64,000 nucleotides of DNA from Dactylellina haptotyla (GCA_031310005.1 CM062383.1:1364001-1428000); one strand, 5' to 3'. Positions 14,588 through 26,084 are shown, counted from the stretch's first letter. Notes: generated by a model not told the origin, from the sequence alone. Translations and numbers: made by a program.

Positions 14588-16656
14588 AAATAAAATAAAA
14601 TTGTTAATCGGAAGATTTACTAATCCTGCCGGGTGGATCCTGCGAGTAGAAAATCAACCGACGACGACGACGACTTCGACTTCACGACGCCCCTCTCAGA
14701 TTCAGACGACGACGATTCCTTCTCATCCTCAAACCCGCAGACTATGAGCAAGAGTGTTTCTGCCAGAAGAACGGCCAAGACTCCCAAATCTCGCCGGGAC
14801 GGGCAGCCCCCTTCTATCGCCACATCCATCGAGGCTGGCGCCACCGTCGCCTTCCCCCCTGACTCCCCGATAATGATGAACTCCAACAGCAATGTCGAGC
14901 TTCGCAAGAAACACAACTCATTCGACATGAACGGCTCTAGTGCTTCCCAAGCAGCCCATCTGATGGAGCGGGACGAGTTCAGCTTGGATCACGACCACTC
15001 TCCCACCACCCCAACGGCCTCCTCCCTACAGGGACTATCGCCACAAGACAAGCGGAATTTTGCCCTCTTAGTGCTCCTGTACTTCCTCCAGGGTGTGCCA
15101 ATGGGTCTTGCCAGCGGCTCCGTGCCGTTCCTGCTCAAATCTAAACTGTCCTATGCCCAGATAGGTACTTTCTCGCTGGCCGCCTACCCTTACTCGATGA
15201 AATTGGCCTGGAGTCCGATAGTAGACGCGATATGGAGCCCTAAGTTCGGACGGAGAAAGAGCTGGATCGTGCCAATCCAGGCGTGCAGTGGAATCATGAT
15301 GATCTGGCTGGGAAGCCGAATCGACGAACTCATGCAGCACGCTGAAGCCAGTATCGGAACTTTCACCGCCACTTTTTTTGGACTAGTTTTCCTTTGTGCG
15401 ACCCAGGATATCGCCGTTGACGGTAAGATGGCCCAAAATTATGGCTCATCGGTTTGCTTCTCTGGTGCTAATATGATATTCCAGGATGGGCGTTAACCTT
15501 GATCTCTCCCCAAAACATCTCCTACGCGTCGACAGCCCAGACCGTCGGATTGACCGCCGGCCAGTTCTTGTCTTTCACTGTATTCCTCGCCTTCAGCTCT
15601 GCCGATTTCGCTAACCGATGGTTCCGTACCGTACCAAAGGACGTCGGATTGATGACTCTGAGCGGTTATCTCACCTTCTGGGGATGGTCTTATCTCCTTG
15701 TCACCATCGGCCTCGCGGTCCTTAAGAAGGAAGAGCGAACGAAGACCAGGGAGGGTCTTGTCTCGGTGTACAAGACAATGTGGGGCATTATGAAGCTTAA
15801 GAGTATGATATTATCCTCTACCGCTATTGAAATATCAATACTAACCGTTCCGTAGACATCCAAACATTTATCATCATCCATCTTATTTGCAAAATTGGCT
15901 TTCAAGTCAACGATGCAGTTACCAATCTTAAGCTCCTCGACCTCGGTTTCTCTCAGGAAGACCTCGCGCTCACCGTCCTCATCGACTTCCCCTTCGAAAT
16001 CGGTCTAGGGTACTATGCCGGTAAATGGTGTGCTTATTTCCAGCCTATGACTCTTTGGAGCTACGCTTTCGTTGGTCGTCTATTGGCCGCAATGGTTGCC
16101 CACATCACAGTTGCCATCTTCCCTAGGAACAGCGTAGTCGACACCTGGTACCTCCTCGTCGTTATCGCGGAGCACATCTTCTCGACCTTCAGCAGCACGG
16201 TCATGTTTGTTGCCGTATCGGCCTTCCACGCAAAGATCGCAGACCCACTTATTGGCGGTACTTACATGACCTTGTTGGCCACCGTATCGAATCTCGGCGG
16301 CACCTTCCCGCGAGTGTTTATTTTGAAGATGGTTGATGCGTTCACCGTTGCCGCCTGCCAAGGGTTTAAGGACCCCGCCGGCGTTTTGACGCAACCGTTC
16401 GACTGCGTCGCACAAGATGCGAAGAAACATTGTCTTGATATGGGTGGCAAGTGCGTCATCTCGAAGGACGGATACTATATTACCAATATCTTGTGTGTTC
16501 TCTTCGGGGCAGTCACATTCTGGGTATTTATTCGGGGCGCGGTAGCTAAGCTACAAGGTATGTTTTTACATCAACTCGCTTTTATTACCGGCTTCATCCC
16601 TAACCTTCTTTGTAGCACTTCCTCTACGAGCTTGGAGATTAGCAAACTCCCCTTAA
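14426..16656 (+). CDS. Acetyl-CoA transporter, SLC33A1/AT-1 family
   Basis: Multi-pass membrane protein of the acetyl-coenzyme A transporter family (ER/Golgi in animals, moving acetyl-CoA into the lumen). Exons: 14426-14517, 14650-15422, 15485-15802, 15856-16557 and 16616-16656, giving 641 aa. About 140 N-terminal residues are hydrophilic with Asp and Ser runs (KSTDDDDDFDF). The membrane part begins NFALLVLLYFLQGVPMGLA and includes GRRKSWIVP, CATQDIAVDGWALT, ISPQNISYASTAQTVG and GGTYMTLLATVSNLGG, all typical of the family. The last exon adds LPLRAWRLANSP. Intron 1 (14518-14649) contains a run of 23 T. The start is the only ATG that joins in phase to exon 2; an ATG inside exon 2 (14743) is an alternative. 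Confidence 0.9.
14557..14579 (+). repeat. Poly-T run (T23) inside intron 1
   Basis: Twenty-three consecutive T residues lie 40 bases after the donor of intron 1 of the acetyl-CoA transporter gene. The count may be affected by sequencing or replication slippage. Confidence 0.9.
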
Positions 16657-17160
16657 TATTTCACAGAGCAGTCGTGGCGAACGGGATAGAAGTTTCCTTT
16701 CTTCTGTACAAACTATTAGATTTTAAGACTTTTTCGTACATTTTATTTCTAACCTTGGAGGGCTAAGCAAAATGAGGATTGCGAGGGGTTTTTTACATTT
16801 AGTAATCTCTTGTACAGTATTTTGGATACGGTGCATTTGTAGAGCCTGGGGGACGCTTCTTAGAGGAAGATATCTGTTTTGTTTGATTTACTCACATGTA
16901 ATTTCCTGCGAGTCGGAATTGGAAAAGGTCGTTCGTGTAATATTCTACGAGGGCTTATACTATTATGAAAAATGGGAACCGGGGAAAGGAATTCTGGAAG
17001 GGAAAAAAGGGATATATATCTATTTATTGAACATCACATCGTTACACTACAAAGAGGTCATTAAATTCCGCTACGAGACTAAAGCGCTCTACAGGTATCT
17101 TCCCAAAAGACCAAAACATGATAATCGTAAAATGAAACTCCGTGGTATAAAATAACGCCG
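16657..17160. other. Convergent 3' intergenic region
   Basis: The 3' flanks of the acetyl-CoA transporter and QNG1 meet here. AT-rich; the open frame 16772-17155 has no recognisable content. I see no gene. Confidence 0.6.
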
Positions 17161-18583
17161 CTAGTACCAGATACTCCTCGTGCGATGCGTGGGGATCATC
17201 TCCTTGCCTTGTACCTCCCACTCTTTAGCCGTATCGTACAGGAAGAAATCGATCAGGATGGCGTTAACCTTGGCGTTCGGGTGTCGTTTTATGATCTCTC
17301 GCCGGATCAACTCGACACAGTGAATCGTACAGCCTCTGATTTCCATTTCCCATGTCGATGAGGGTGGGAGAATTCGTCGTTGGCGGACGGCATGCTCAAG
17401 CGGCGGGGAGTAGAGGAGGCAACCGAGGGTGTGGAGGATTTGTGGGATACGGTAATCAGCGAACATTGTGATCTTATTGATGTCGGAGAATTCGCCGAAG
17501 GATTCGCCGTTGAAGGAAGCCCAGATGTCTGAATAGATTAAGGAATATTAGTATGCCATATATTCAACGCGGCGTGTTATCGCGAAACATGGGGTTGCAT
17601 ACCAGCAACTAGGATTTGCGCTCGCTTGTAGAAGTGTATTTTGCGGCCTTCAAACCGGGATTCGTCTCTGCACGGGCGGCAAATTCGTTAGCGAGGGAGG
17701 TCTCAAATGCCGTGATGCACGTTTCACGGACCCTGCACGAGGTAGGTATGCGTGTTGCATATAGTAGTAGTGGACTGGATTCTTACTTGAAGCACGGGAA
17801 TTCGTCGACTACCAGGTTTACGAGTGCGGCTGCGGACCCTTCCGCTTCCCGGATACAGTTAACGAAGCTGCCGTTGAAGTTCTACGGGGGTAAGGTTAGT
17901 GGAAATTTCGCAATTAAGTGAGCAAGGAACACACTTCGCATAGAATCTCCCCAGCTTCCCTCAGACATTTTATCCTCTCCTTAAGCATAGGCATTGGTGT
18001 ATCGGTGGAAGATCTGAATACATGCTCGAGCAGCTTATCGGGGCAGACGGTCTCGTCCACCCAAAAGTAAGGGCTGGTGATTGGGATTCCTATCGTATCT
18101 CAATTGTTAGTATCCGAACTGGTAGCTCCTCTCTATGCACCAAATATCAAAGCTGAACTGACCTTCATCCAACGCCCGCCGGATAGCAGCCACCAAGCTC
18201 CAATACCCATCTTCCAGGTTCCCGTCGTATTCAACCTTATATGGCGCCCTCTCATCGTCCGCCCAGAACGAGAAGTTGAGCAGGTCCATGAGAAAGATAA
18301 ATTCGACCTGCTCCTCGTCCTTGGTGTGCGGGTGGAGAACATGGCCGTCCCAAGTTTGGGTCCCGTAATGCTCCTTTTCCATGGAATTAACGATCATCTC
18401 AGCAGCGGCCTTGCAGGACCGCATGTCCAAGGCGACATCGATGGCGTTGTCGCAAATGTATTCGGCGCTCTGGAGAACGCCGATGTCAGGGGGCGCCTTT
18501 TGACCGTTGGATTGACCGTCCAGGCCAAGAGCCTTGCGCATGAAATCGAGAAGGTCGTGATCGGTATCGTCGTCCATAGCCAT
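17161..18583 (-). CDS. QNG1: Queuosine 5'-phosphate N-glycosylase/hydrolase (queuosine salvage, DUF2419)
   Basis: Releases queuine base from queuosine 5'-monophosphate so it can be inserted into tRNA. Fungi cannot make queuine and salvage it. Exons (minus): 18583-18163, 18089-17935, 17881-17787, 17667-17603 and 17528-17161, giving 367 aa, the usual length. Family features are LHPHTKDEEQVEFIFLMDLL, LNFSFWAD, GYWSLVAAIRRALDEG, TSPYFWV, RAQILVADIW, FSDINKITMFADYRIPQ and the terminal DFFLYDTAKEW. The third intron (119 nt) uses the acceptor at 17668; a nearer acceptor breaks the RFEGRKIHFYKRAQ frame. The next ATG, two codons downstream (18577), is also possible. The gene is transcribed away from the telobox protein, 780 bases between starts. 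Confidence 0.92.
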
Positions 18584-19363
18584 GGTTGAGTGTTGGGGTA
18601 AATGTAAATATGAATAAGTGGTTATCAAAGATCGTATCAATGGGTGACCGGCCGAACGAGTGATACGAAGAGGGGGGGAAGAGAAACCTTCTCGAGGGAT
18701 AATGATTAGTATTAATTGGAGTGATATGATTCAATTGCTCACTCGCTCGTTTTTTTCTCCCCTTGTAAGTTCGAGCTAGCTTTAGTGCTGCAACTCCAAC
18801 GGCCGCTATTTTATTTTATTTTTCCTCCAGCTATCAGATGCAGGGGCCCTTAGCGCAGGTGGAAACCCACGCCATGCAGAGTCCGGAGTGCCAGAAGAGT
18901 CTAGCCTTCTTCTATTGGCCTCGATGGCTGGGCAAGTACAAGTGACGGTGTTGGTGTTGGCGGGGTTGACATCTCATTCGATAGCATTCTTACTTGACGC
19001 TTGAGCGGGGCATATTGCGAAGACGATTTGTCACATTGAAGGCTTGGAGATGCTACTGGACACTGGAATATTCTGTCCATGGCAGGCTTTTCTGCGGTTG
19101 TCTGCGGCGGCTGTTTGGCTGCCGACGTTAACGTTCTCGCTCCATGTAGCTGTGTTGCCGAGTTGTCGCGTCTCTTATTTTGTTTACGTGTGACCCTAAC
19201 CCACCCTAACCTACAATATATCTATTCTACCGCAACGTAGCAACCTCCAACGCCATCAACACCCTCTCCAACTCCAACTCCATCTCTATCTCCCTCCCTC
19301 CCTCCCTCCCTCACCTCCACCCCCTTGAAAGAAGTGCCAAGAAGAAAAGAGGGAAGATATAAG
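18584..19363. promoter_or_regulatory. Divergent promoter region, QNG1 and telobox protein
   Basis: A 780-base region shared by two genes transcribed outward. It contains two copies of ACCCTAACC (19193-19211), described separately, then a pyrimidine-rich leader with five CCCT units (about 19288-19312) ahead of the telobox gene start. No coding sequence is visible. Confidence 0.6.
19193..19211 (+). promoter_or_regulatory. Two telomere-repeat-like boxes (ACCCTAACC) 10 bp apart
   Basis: The 9-mer ACCCTAACC occurs at 19193-19201 and again at 19203-19211, one helical turn apart, 153-171 bases upstream of the start codon of the telobox protein. On the other strand each reads GGTTAGGGT, the sequence bound by telobox Myb proteins of the TRF/Taz1/Tbf1 type. 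The boxes are seen directly; binding and autoregulation are inferred. Confidence 0.6.
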
Positions 19364-21892
19364 ATGGCCAAAAAAGCGAGAGCTACATCTCCCGATTTGG
19401 CAACAGGGTCTCCTGTTGCACAACAGCGGACAACTATATACGAAGCCAGAACCACTCGATCTCGGTCGAGACAGAAACAGCCATCTCCTAAATCGTGGGC
19501 CCAAGAAAGTGACGAAGGCGAACCAATTAATCCAAAAGAAGAAGAGATTACTGAACAGGGCAAAGAAGTAGAATATGAAGCTAGTGAGCAGAGTGGTGAA
19601 GATGAAGGTACGTAGTGTCAATTGACGAACACCTTCACTAGGATAAACACTCAAAACACTAACCCAAAATACAATGTCGACCCAGACTACGATGGAACAG
19701 ATCATGAGACTTCTAGCTCTGGACAGCAAGAAGAACTGCTGGATATTGACGCCATTTTAGAAAATCTTGAGGAACTCAACCTCGAAGCGGATAGGGTGAT
19801 CAATCATTACACTAAAAAGTTCGTTTCTAAGGGTGATCCCAACCTACCTAAAGAGCTCCAGGAAGTCATGAAGTTGTACGTCAAGAAACCACGCAGGTGT
19901 ATTGACGCACGATCAATCGCGGGAGAGCTAGGTATCCCGGCCCATGCGTTCGAGCCGATTTTTCGCAAGGCAAATCTTGCGGCGCTATCATACATGATAT
20001 GCAAGGAACCAAGCCAAATTTCGCAACCTTATTATAGCCATGGAGGCTGGTTAAACGAAATGTTGGAATTCGATGCTTTTTCTAGCTTGGATGAACAGGA
20101 AAGTCTGGTTTTCATCACCGGTTGGCGAACCCAGACATATATCATGGGCCTTCGAAAGGTCCCTGAGGGAGTCGATAAAAGAACCTGGCCAGACAACTGC
20201 CTTTTTGGTTTATTTTGCGATACGGATACGTCCAGCCAGCTTTCATCTGATACATCTCTTACTTTTGAGAAGAAATTAGAAAGAGTATTTTTGAAGGGAT
20301 TCACAGCAGAAGATCCAGTGCTTACTGGGGATAGGGCCAGCCAGATGCGAGAATATCTGATTGATCTTCGAAGTTTTACAACTGAAAAGGGAAACGGTAG
20401 CCTATCGGTTGATATTGAAAGCCTTACTGCAGCTCACCCATATGAGGATTTTCAAACAGGCTTATTCACAGAGTGGCTGAAGAAAGCGTATCTCAATGCG
20501 AATGGCTCAGAACCCTCGATTCCTAAACTCCTTGCCGTCGTCGAGGATAGTATGGGGGACCAAGGAATTTTGAAAGACAAAGTCTTTGATCTTATGGTAG
20601 ACCGCCACGATTATGATCGACCAGCCGGCATGTCTACAGGCGACCCTGCGCGCCGCCGCCGTACACTTGGGGCTCCCCCGGACATTTCCCATAAGTCGAT
20701 TCAGAGCAGTGAAGCCCTGCACCCAGGAATGTGAGTCTCTAAAAGTTGGTGAACATGCTTCAGTTTGACGACCTAGTGCTGATAAGCAATGAATAGAGCG
20801 GCTTTGAGGGCTGCCAGGCAACAGCGCGAGATAGGAGCGACCGGTTCTTCAGGCCTCAGACCTCCGACTTCATCTGCCCAAGTAGCTTCTACGCAGACTC
20901 GATCTCGAAATGACCTTGTCAGCTATCCCGAATTGCAAATCCACAGTTCAGCGCCAACGTCAGGTTGGAATATCAACATGTCCCTCAAGCTGGCTGAACA
21001 AATTGGCGAAAAGGAAAACACCAAACCAGCAGAACCGAGACGATTCAACCAGAGCCAAGACGGCCGCACGAAGGTCGACTGGGATGAACTCGGTGACGAT
21101 GGTACCGCTCCAACGAGTGGGCAGCGGCCACCAAGTCGCAATCCTACGAGTGTTACATTGCAGCGTCAAAGTGAGGAACAACCAGCGCTTCCTGATGACG
21201 ACGAAGAAACCTCACCTCAACCTATTCAATCCCCAGGAAAGCGTAAATCGCGTACTGAAGAGGTCATACCTAGCGATGACTCTGATGCGTTTGCTAGGGA
21301 CGAACGAATGGGAAGGAAAAGACTTCGGCATGCCGAACCCGCTATCAGAGCAAAGGGTCGTAAATTCGAGCGCCCTATGAAAGCGACCGTCCCTCGAGTG
21401 CTGTCTCCAGAGGTTGAATACTCGGAAAGGACGGACCGAACGACCGCGAGGCCGCATTCCATCGTCTCGAGTCAACGCGAGAAACGTGCCGACAGAAGGG
21501 AGTGGCCTGTGGAGGATATCGAGAAACTGATAGAGGCCATTGCAACAATAGGGCCGAAGTGGGCCAAAATCCGAGATGTAAGCCATCTAAGAAGAATGGT
21601 GAAGCGGTGAAGAAACTAACGGCGCTCGCGTGATCCTAGACTTATTTTGCCAAAGCATGGTCCAATGTTGATCTGAAAGACAAAGCTCGCAATTTGAAGT
21701 TTAACTTCTTGAAGTAAGTTGCTCTTTAAACGTGGATTACGACCAGGTAAGCTGAGCTAACTCGATAATAGGAGCGAAGAGCCTTTGCCACCTAACTTTG
21801 AGCTGTTTGGTATCGACAAAGGGATGATTACGAGACTGGCAAACGCAGGGATTGAGTACATAGAGGGGGACACTGAGGGGAGGAGGATCTGA
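19364..21892 (+). CDS. Telobox Myb protein, TRF/Taz1-like telomere-repeat binding factor
   Basis: Exons 19364-19607, 19686-20730, 20797-21577, 21640-21713 and 21772-21892, giving 754 aa. The N-terminal 100 residues are charged and disordered. Residues from about 100 to 420 are largely helical (LDIDAILENLEELNLEAD onward) and sit where TRF-family proteins carry the TRFH dimerisation domain. A long disordered linker with KRKSR and KRLRH basic patches follows. The C-terminus holds one Myb repeat (REWPVEDIEKLIEAI to GPKWAKIRD) ending in the telobox VDLKDKARN at 700-708. The usual telobox is VDLKDKWRN, so W is replaced by A. It should bind double-stranded TTAGGG repeats at telomeres or in promoters. 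The Myb is interrupted by the intron at 21578-21639. It could alternatively be a Teb1/Tbf1-type transcription factor. Confidence 0.85.
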
Positions 21893-22719
21893 GAATGCGC
21901 GCTATTCTACTTTAATACTGTACTGGCCTGCTAATTCTCGGCCCCCTTGTCTTTGAATCCAGCGTTCCAGCTGGGTCCGGTTACCCGCTCTACATTGTAT
22001 ATCTTTTTTTTTTGTTTACTTTTATGATAAAGAGGGCGTTATGGTTCTGTTTCGTGCGGCGTTAGGCGGTGAACTCGCAATCTGGTATATCTCCTTTGGC
22101 CAGGATCACCATGAACTCATAAAAATATATAAACACCTTTAGAATCTACCTGTGTACGGTACCGAGATATAAATTAATGAAAGCGACAAGACGGACCGAG
22201 AATCTTGCAAATTGATAGAGAGCATGGGTCCGGCTGAGGCCCCGGGGTGGCAGGGCAAAGCGGAGGCAATTTGCAGGGCGAAGATACGAGGTGGCCCCTT
22301 TGAATCGGGACCGTGCCTCCCGCGCGCAGCCTACCACGGTTCCGGAGACACCGCTGCAGCACCCCGAGATAATAATAATAATAATCGTAATAGTCGTGGC
22401 CGTGAATAGATTATCAAATATCAGATATCTGTCGCCTGTGAGGCCCCTGCCCTGGTTGCGCCTGCTTGTTCCTGCTTCCTTCCCTTTTGTGGTACGTTGG
22501 CTTTTCCCCAGCAAGCTAACTGGCTGGCTAGCTCCTCTCCTTTTCACGCAAACCAAACCTGCTTCGAACCAACTGCCCGAAACCAACATCACCAGATCTC
22601 AACTTCAACCTTCATTCTCCTCCGTCCTGCCCCTGGCCGGATATTCACACATTGGGCCGTCTCCTCCGATCCGCCTGTGCGTTCAACTCTCGTAGATACA
22701 TCACCCGGACTCCCTCACC
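21893..22719. other. Intergenic region and GDT1 leader
   Basis: 3' flank of the telobox gene, then promoter and C/T-rich leader of the GDT1 gene. Holds an ATA trinucleotide run at about 22370-22385. I see no gene; the open frames 22146-22592 (-) and 22291-22695 (+) are compositional. Confidence 0.6.
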
Positions 22720-24102
22720 ATGATTCTACGGCAGCTTCTCCCGCGACTCGGCCTGTCGCTGGTGTTGTTGTCAGCCCTTGCCTCGAACAACCTGGTGTCT
22801 GCCACCATCAAAGGCGACAAGGAAGTCAGAGAACCCGACCCGCTACCTCCCCGTCCTCCTCCCATCAGCGTCGTTCCCAAGGTCACCCGCTCCGAAATTG
22901 GCGATGACGAGGACATTCCCGTTCACAAGCCGCTCAAGACTGTTGTCGACGAGACCCCTTCCATTGACAAGGTACGGAGATCTGTCACGAGACTTACCCT
23001 GGAGCTTGGATGGCGTCGTAGCAACCTCTGGTGCACACGCCATTCGTTCAGCATCTTAGATCTAACACTGAATTGTCTTTTTCTCAACAGGCCAAAACAT
23101 CTATCAACAAGGGTCCGACAACCTCGTCCGATGAAGCCTCTCAGTTCGACGAATCCGAGCTACCGCTCAAGAACTCCGCTCCCCTTGGTGCTGGCGACAA
23201 GGAAACTTTGATTTCCCCGACACACTCCTTCACGCTCTCCTTCCTCATGATCATCTTCTCTGAAATTGGCGACAAGACCTTCCTCATCGCTGCCCTCATG
23301 GCGATGAAGCATTCTCGCACATTGGTCTTCAGCGCCGCGTTTAGCTCCCTTGTTGTCATGACCGTCCTCTCCGCCGTCCTCGGGCACGCGGTGCCAACGC
23401 TGCTCCCCAAGAAGTTTACCAACTGGCTGGCCTCCATACTATTCTTCGTGTTTGGCGGAAGAATGTTGATGGAAGGGCTGAAGATGGAGAAAGGCACTGC
23501 CGGCGTCCAGGAGGAAATGAGAGAGGTGGAACAGGAGCTCCAGGAGAAAGAGCAGGAAGCCAGGGGCCGCTCTGGATCTACTGCATCCATGATGGAAGAG
23601 GGAATAGTCCCTTCGAGATCGCAGAAGAGGAATCCACTGAGACGGTCCAATTCCCCCACAATTTCCGACGACAGCGACGACGAGGCCTTCGACCAACAGG
23701 GCAGATCCAACAGCAACAGCATCAAGGTTGTATCTGATGGTGTTCAAAATCTCGCTGCCTTGCTACTCAGCCCCGCCTGGGTCCAGACATTCGTTATGAC
23801 CTTCCTGGGCGAGTGGGGAGACCGAAGTCAAATCGCTACTATCGCTATGGCTGCCGGTCAGGACTACTGGTTCGTTATTCTGGGTGCCATCGTAGGACAC
23901 GGATGCTGCACGGCTGGTGCGGTTATCGGAGGCAAGTTTTTGGCGGAGAAGATCAGTGTTCGAAACGGTACGTTAACCAATTCACTATACTCTACATCCG
24001 TGTATAAATCGCTAATCTGTTGCTCTCACAGTTACTCTTGGAGGTGCCGGCGCGTTCCTGGTCTTCGGATTTATCTACATGTTAGAAGCCATTTACACAT
24101 AG
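22720..24102 (+). CDS. GDT1: GDT1-type Ca2+/Mn2+ : H+ antiporter (UPF0016)
   Basis: Golgi/secretory membrane cation transporter supporting calcium and manganese homeostasis and glycosylation. Exons 22720-22971, 23091-23967 and 24032-24102, giving 399 aa. The N-terminus looks like a signal peptide (LGLSLVLLSALASNNLVSA), then a disordered lumenal segment with a proline run. Two repeats each carry the family motif E-x-G-D-[KR]-[TS]: SEIGDKT with E142, and GEWGDRS with E325. An acidic/serine-rich loop with an EVEQELQEKEQEA helix separates the repeats. The last exon adds GGAGAFLVFGFIYMLEA. A complete protein of normal length. Start is the first ATG, context CACCATGAT. Confidence 0.93.
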
Positions 24103-24664
24103 ATGAAATCTACTATTTTAACCAAGAAAAAAAAAAAAAGTAAACCCGTTTTGGATATCAATATGGACGTTTTCTGGTTTTCATTGGCATTCGGGCATGG
24201 TTTGTATGTGGTGCAAAGGTAGATTGGTTCCTTTCTCACACTCATATTTCCTTCTCTGGTCCTTTTCATCTAGATATGAGCTCTTTCCTTTTTTCGTTCA
24301 TGAGGCCCCAAATTTCGTTTCACTTTTTCCTTCGAATAATGTATAAGTATGACGCTTCGTATATAAAAATATATTCTTTTTCTTTTTTGAACCAATACAC
24401 AGGCTCGCTAATTGCCCTTTGCTTCCGGTGTGTGCTTCCTCAGATGAGGTAGCGGCTAGAAGGGCTTATTGACACGCTCCTGGGGGGATCATACTCTCCC
24501 CACATGGTTTCCATGATTTCAAGCCGGCTGCCGACCACGGCTTCTGGCATTGAGGTCCGAGAGTACATTTGGACGCGGTGTACTGTGGCTTGCGGCTTTT
24601 GCCGATTGGAGGGAAGAATGTCCGATGAGAGATGTCATGTTGAAACACTCAGCACACTTCATTA
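24103..24664. other. Convergent 3' intergenic region
   Basis: The 3' flanks of GDT1 and YAE1. Contains an A13 run just after the GDT1 stop (24125-24137) and T-rich sequence. No gene seen. Confidence 0.6.
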
Positions 24665-25255
24665 TCAATTATCGGCTTCTTCCGCAGTGATAACTTCATC
24701 TTTTAGCTCGAGTCCAAGCTCTTCCGAAGAACCCTTTGCAATCATGGTCCATTTGACAATCAGCGGATGCTGTAAAACGATATCATCGAAAGTCCTCTCA
24801 TTCTCCTGGTCACCATCTTCCCCGTCCGCAGCCCACTTCCAAACCCCGTCCTCTCCAAAATACTCCCTGTCGAATACCTTCTCTATAGTCAACTCCAGCT
24901 TTGCCATGTCTCGAACCTTCTTCTGTCGTCGGAGCAATGCTTCCAGTTCGCCTATTTTGTCAGAAGCCCCGGCTTCCTTTTCGAGTGACAGCAGGACTCC
25001 GTTGACCGTAGCGACTAACCCATCGAATACACCGAGCAGCTCGCCAACTTTCAACCCGAGAGCAGCACCAAGGATGTACCCTTCATCGAAACCCTCCTGA
25101 ACGTGCAGCTGCTTCGAAGCGGTGATACCATCACGGTAGCCCTCGGTTGTATGTTTCGAAGCTAAGCGGACGATGGTGTCTGGCTGCGGGGCAGATACGT
25201 CGTAGTAATCCTCATCATAGGCAGGAGTCTCAACCGACGAGGGGTGGATAGCCAT
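24665..25255 (-). CDS. YAE1: Yae1-family protein (adaptor for Fe-S loading of ABCE1/Rli1)
   Basis: Single exon, 196 aa from the ATG at 25255. With Lto1, Yae1 recruits the cytosolic iron-sulfur machinery to the ribosome-recycling ATPase Rli1/ABCE1. The diagnostic part is the deca-GX3 region: GYRDG at about residue 39, then EGFDEGYILGAALGLKVG and GVFDG, with glycines every four residues. An acidic YDEDYYD motif precedes it. A long Glu/Asp-rich C-terminus follows. The frame stays open upstream to an ATG at 25435, which would add 60 residues without family resemblance, so I prefer 25255. It shares a promoter of about 256 bases with AIM11. Confidence 0.8.
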   Translation of the reverse strand: MAIHPSSVETPAYDEDYYDVSAPQPDTIVRLASKHTTEGYRDGITASKQLHVQEGFDEGYILGAALGLKVGELLGVFDGLVATVNGVLLSLEKEAGASDKIGELEALLRRQKKVRDMAKLELTIEKVFDREYFGEDGVWKWAADGEDGDQENERTFDDIVLQHPLIVKWTMIAKGSSEELGLELKDEVITAEEADN

Positions 25256-25511
25256 TGTTTCCAACACGCTCTCTAGCAGCTCTTCAATTTCGGTATCTGT
25301 CGCTGAGATCGCTCGCCTGATCGTGGCGGAACGGTGAGAAATAAAGGTCTGTGAGGCTTTATCGTTAGCTCGGCAATTTTTCTTTGTTGGATTGCGTTTC
25401 CCTTGTTGGAGTTTCCCATCACCAAATTTCAACATCTGAAGAAGCTTACCTAAAGCACCACTTCAGACGGCCCTGCAGCCCCGCAGAAGTCGACATCGCC
25501 AGGCCGCTAAG
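25256..25511. promoter_or_regulatory. Short divergent promoter, YAE1 and AIM11
   Basis: Only 256 bases separate the two start codons, so both promoters must overlap. The region stays open in frame with YAE1, which leaves the YAE1 start uncertain. No specific factor site is recognised. Confidence 0.55.
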
Positions 25512-26084
25512 ATGAATCTCTGGCCAACGAGCTGGTCTCTCTGGTCTTCCTCCTCCTCCTCCCCCAAGGCCACACTTCTGCCTCCCCCGGTGGAACCAGC
25601 TCCAATTGTCAATGTCGTTTCAACACCGGACCCGCAGGTCTCGACGGACCACAGAGATCCATCATTCACACCTTTCCAAAGAACCCGCAAGCAACTAACA
25701 ATGTACTTTGCCGGTGCTACTTTTCTCCTCCTCTCCATGTCTGTTGCGCGCCGATCTACCCGCCGCAGGTATCTCGCTACAGTTCCAAAATATTACACAC
25801 CCAACACGAAAGCCTCGGAGCTCAATTTCAATGGTGGTGTTGATGCGTTTGAAGCGTTGAACATCGCTTCGCTGGGTGTCATGAGCGTTGGAATGATGAC
25901 CGTTGGAGCGAGTATGTACATGCTCGATGTGGTTAACGTGGATGAGATGAGACGGTTATTTAGGAGTAGATATGGATTAGAAGGGAGGAAGAGTGAGATG
26001 GATGTTGAGGAGGAGTTGGAGGAGTGGGTTGCCAGTGTGCTCGCGAGGAAGGAGCAAAAGGAGAAAGCGAGAGGTGGGAATTAA
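25512..26084 (+). CDS. AIM11: AIM11-family mitochondrial membrane protein
   Basis: Single exon, 190 aa. AIM11 (altered inheritance of mitochondria 11) is a small fungal protein with two membrane segments and unknown biochemical role. Seen here: a tryptophan/serine and proline-rich N-terminus; FQRTRKQLTMYFAGATFLLL (first membrane segment, about 56-76); the basic RRSTRRR stretch; PKYYTPN; GVDAFEALNIASLGVMSVG and the second membrane segment to about 143; then a charged tail (EEELEEWVASVLARKEQ). The RRS..RR and EALN patterns match what I know of the family. Start at the first ATG, AAGATGAAT. Confidence 0.8.
   Translation: MNLWPTSWSLWSSSSSSPKATLLPPPVEPAPIVNVVSTPDPQVSTDHRDPSFTPFQRTRKQLTMYFAGATFLLLSMSVARRSTRRRYLATVPKYYTPNTKASELNFNGGVDAFEALNIASLGVMSVGMMTVGASMYMLDVVNVDEMRRLFRSRYGLEGRKSEMDVEEELEEWVASVLARKEQKEKARGGN

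Noticed and set aside
19193-19211. Interstitial telomere or chromosome-end relic
   Set aside because: Only two units with 10-bp rather than 6-bp period, between two intact genes; a promoter site fits better.
23141-23725. 194-aa antisense frame in GDT1
   Set aside because: Shadow of the transporter frame; no independent evidence.
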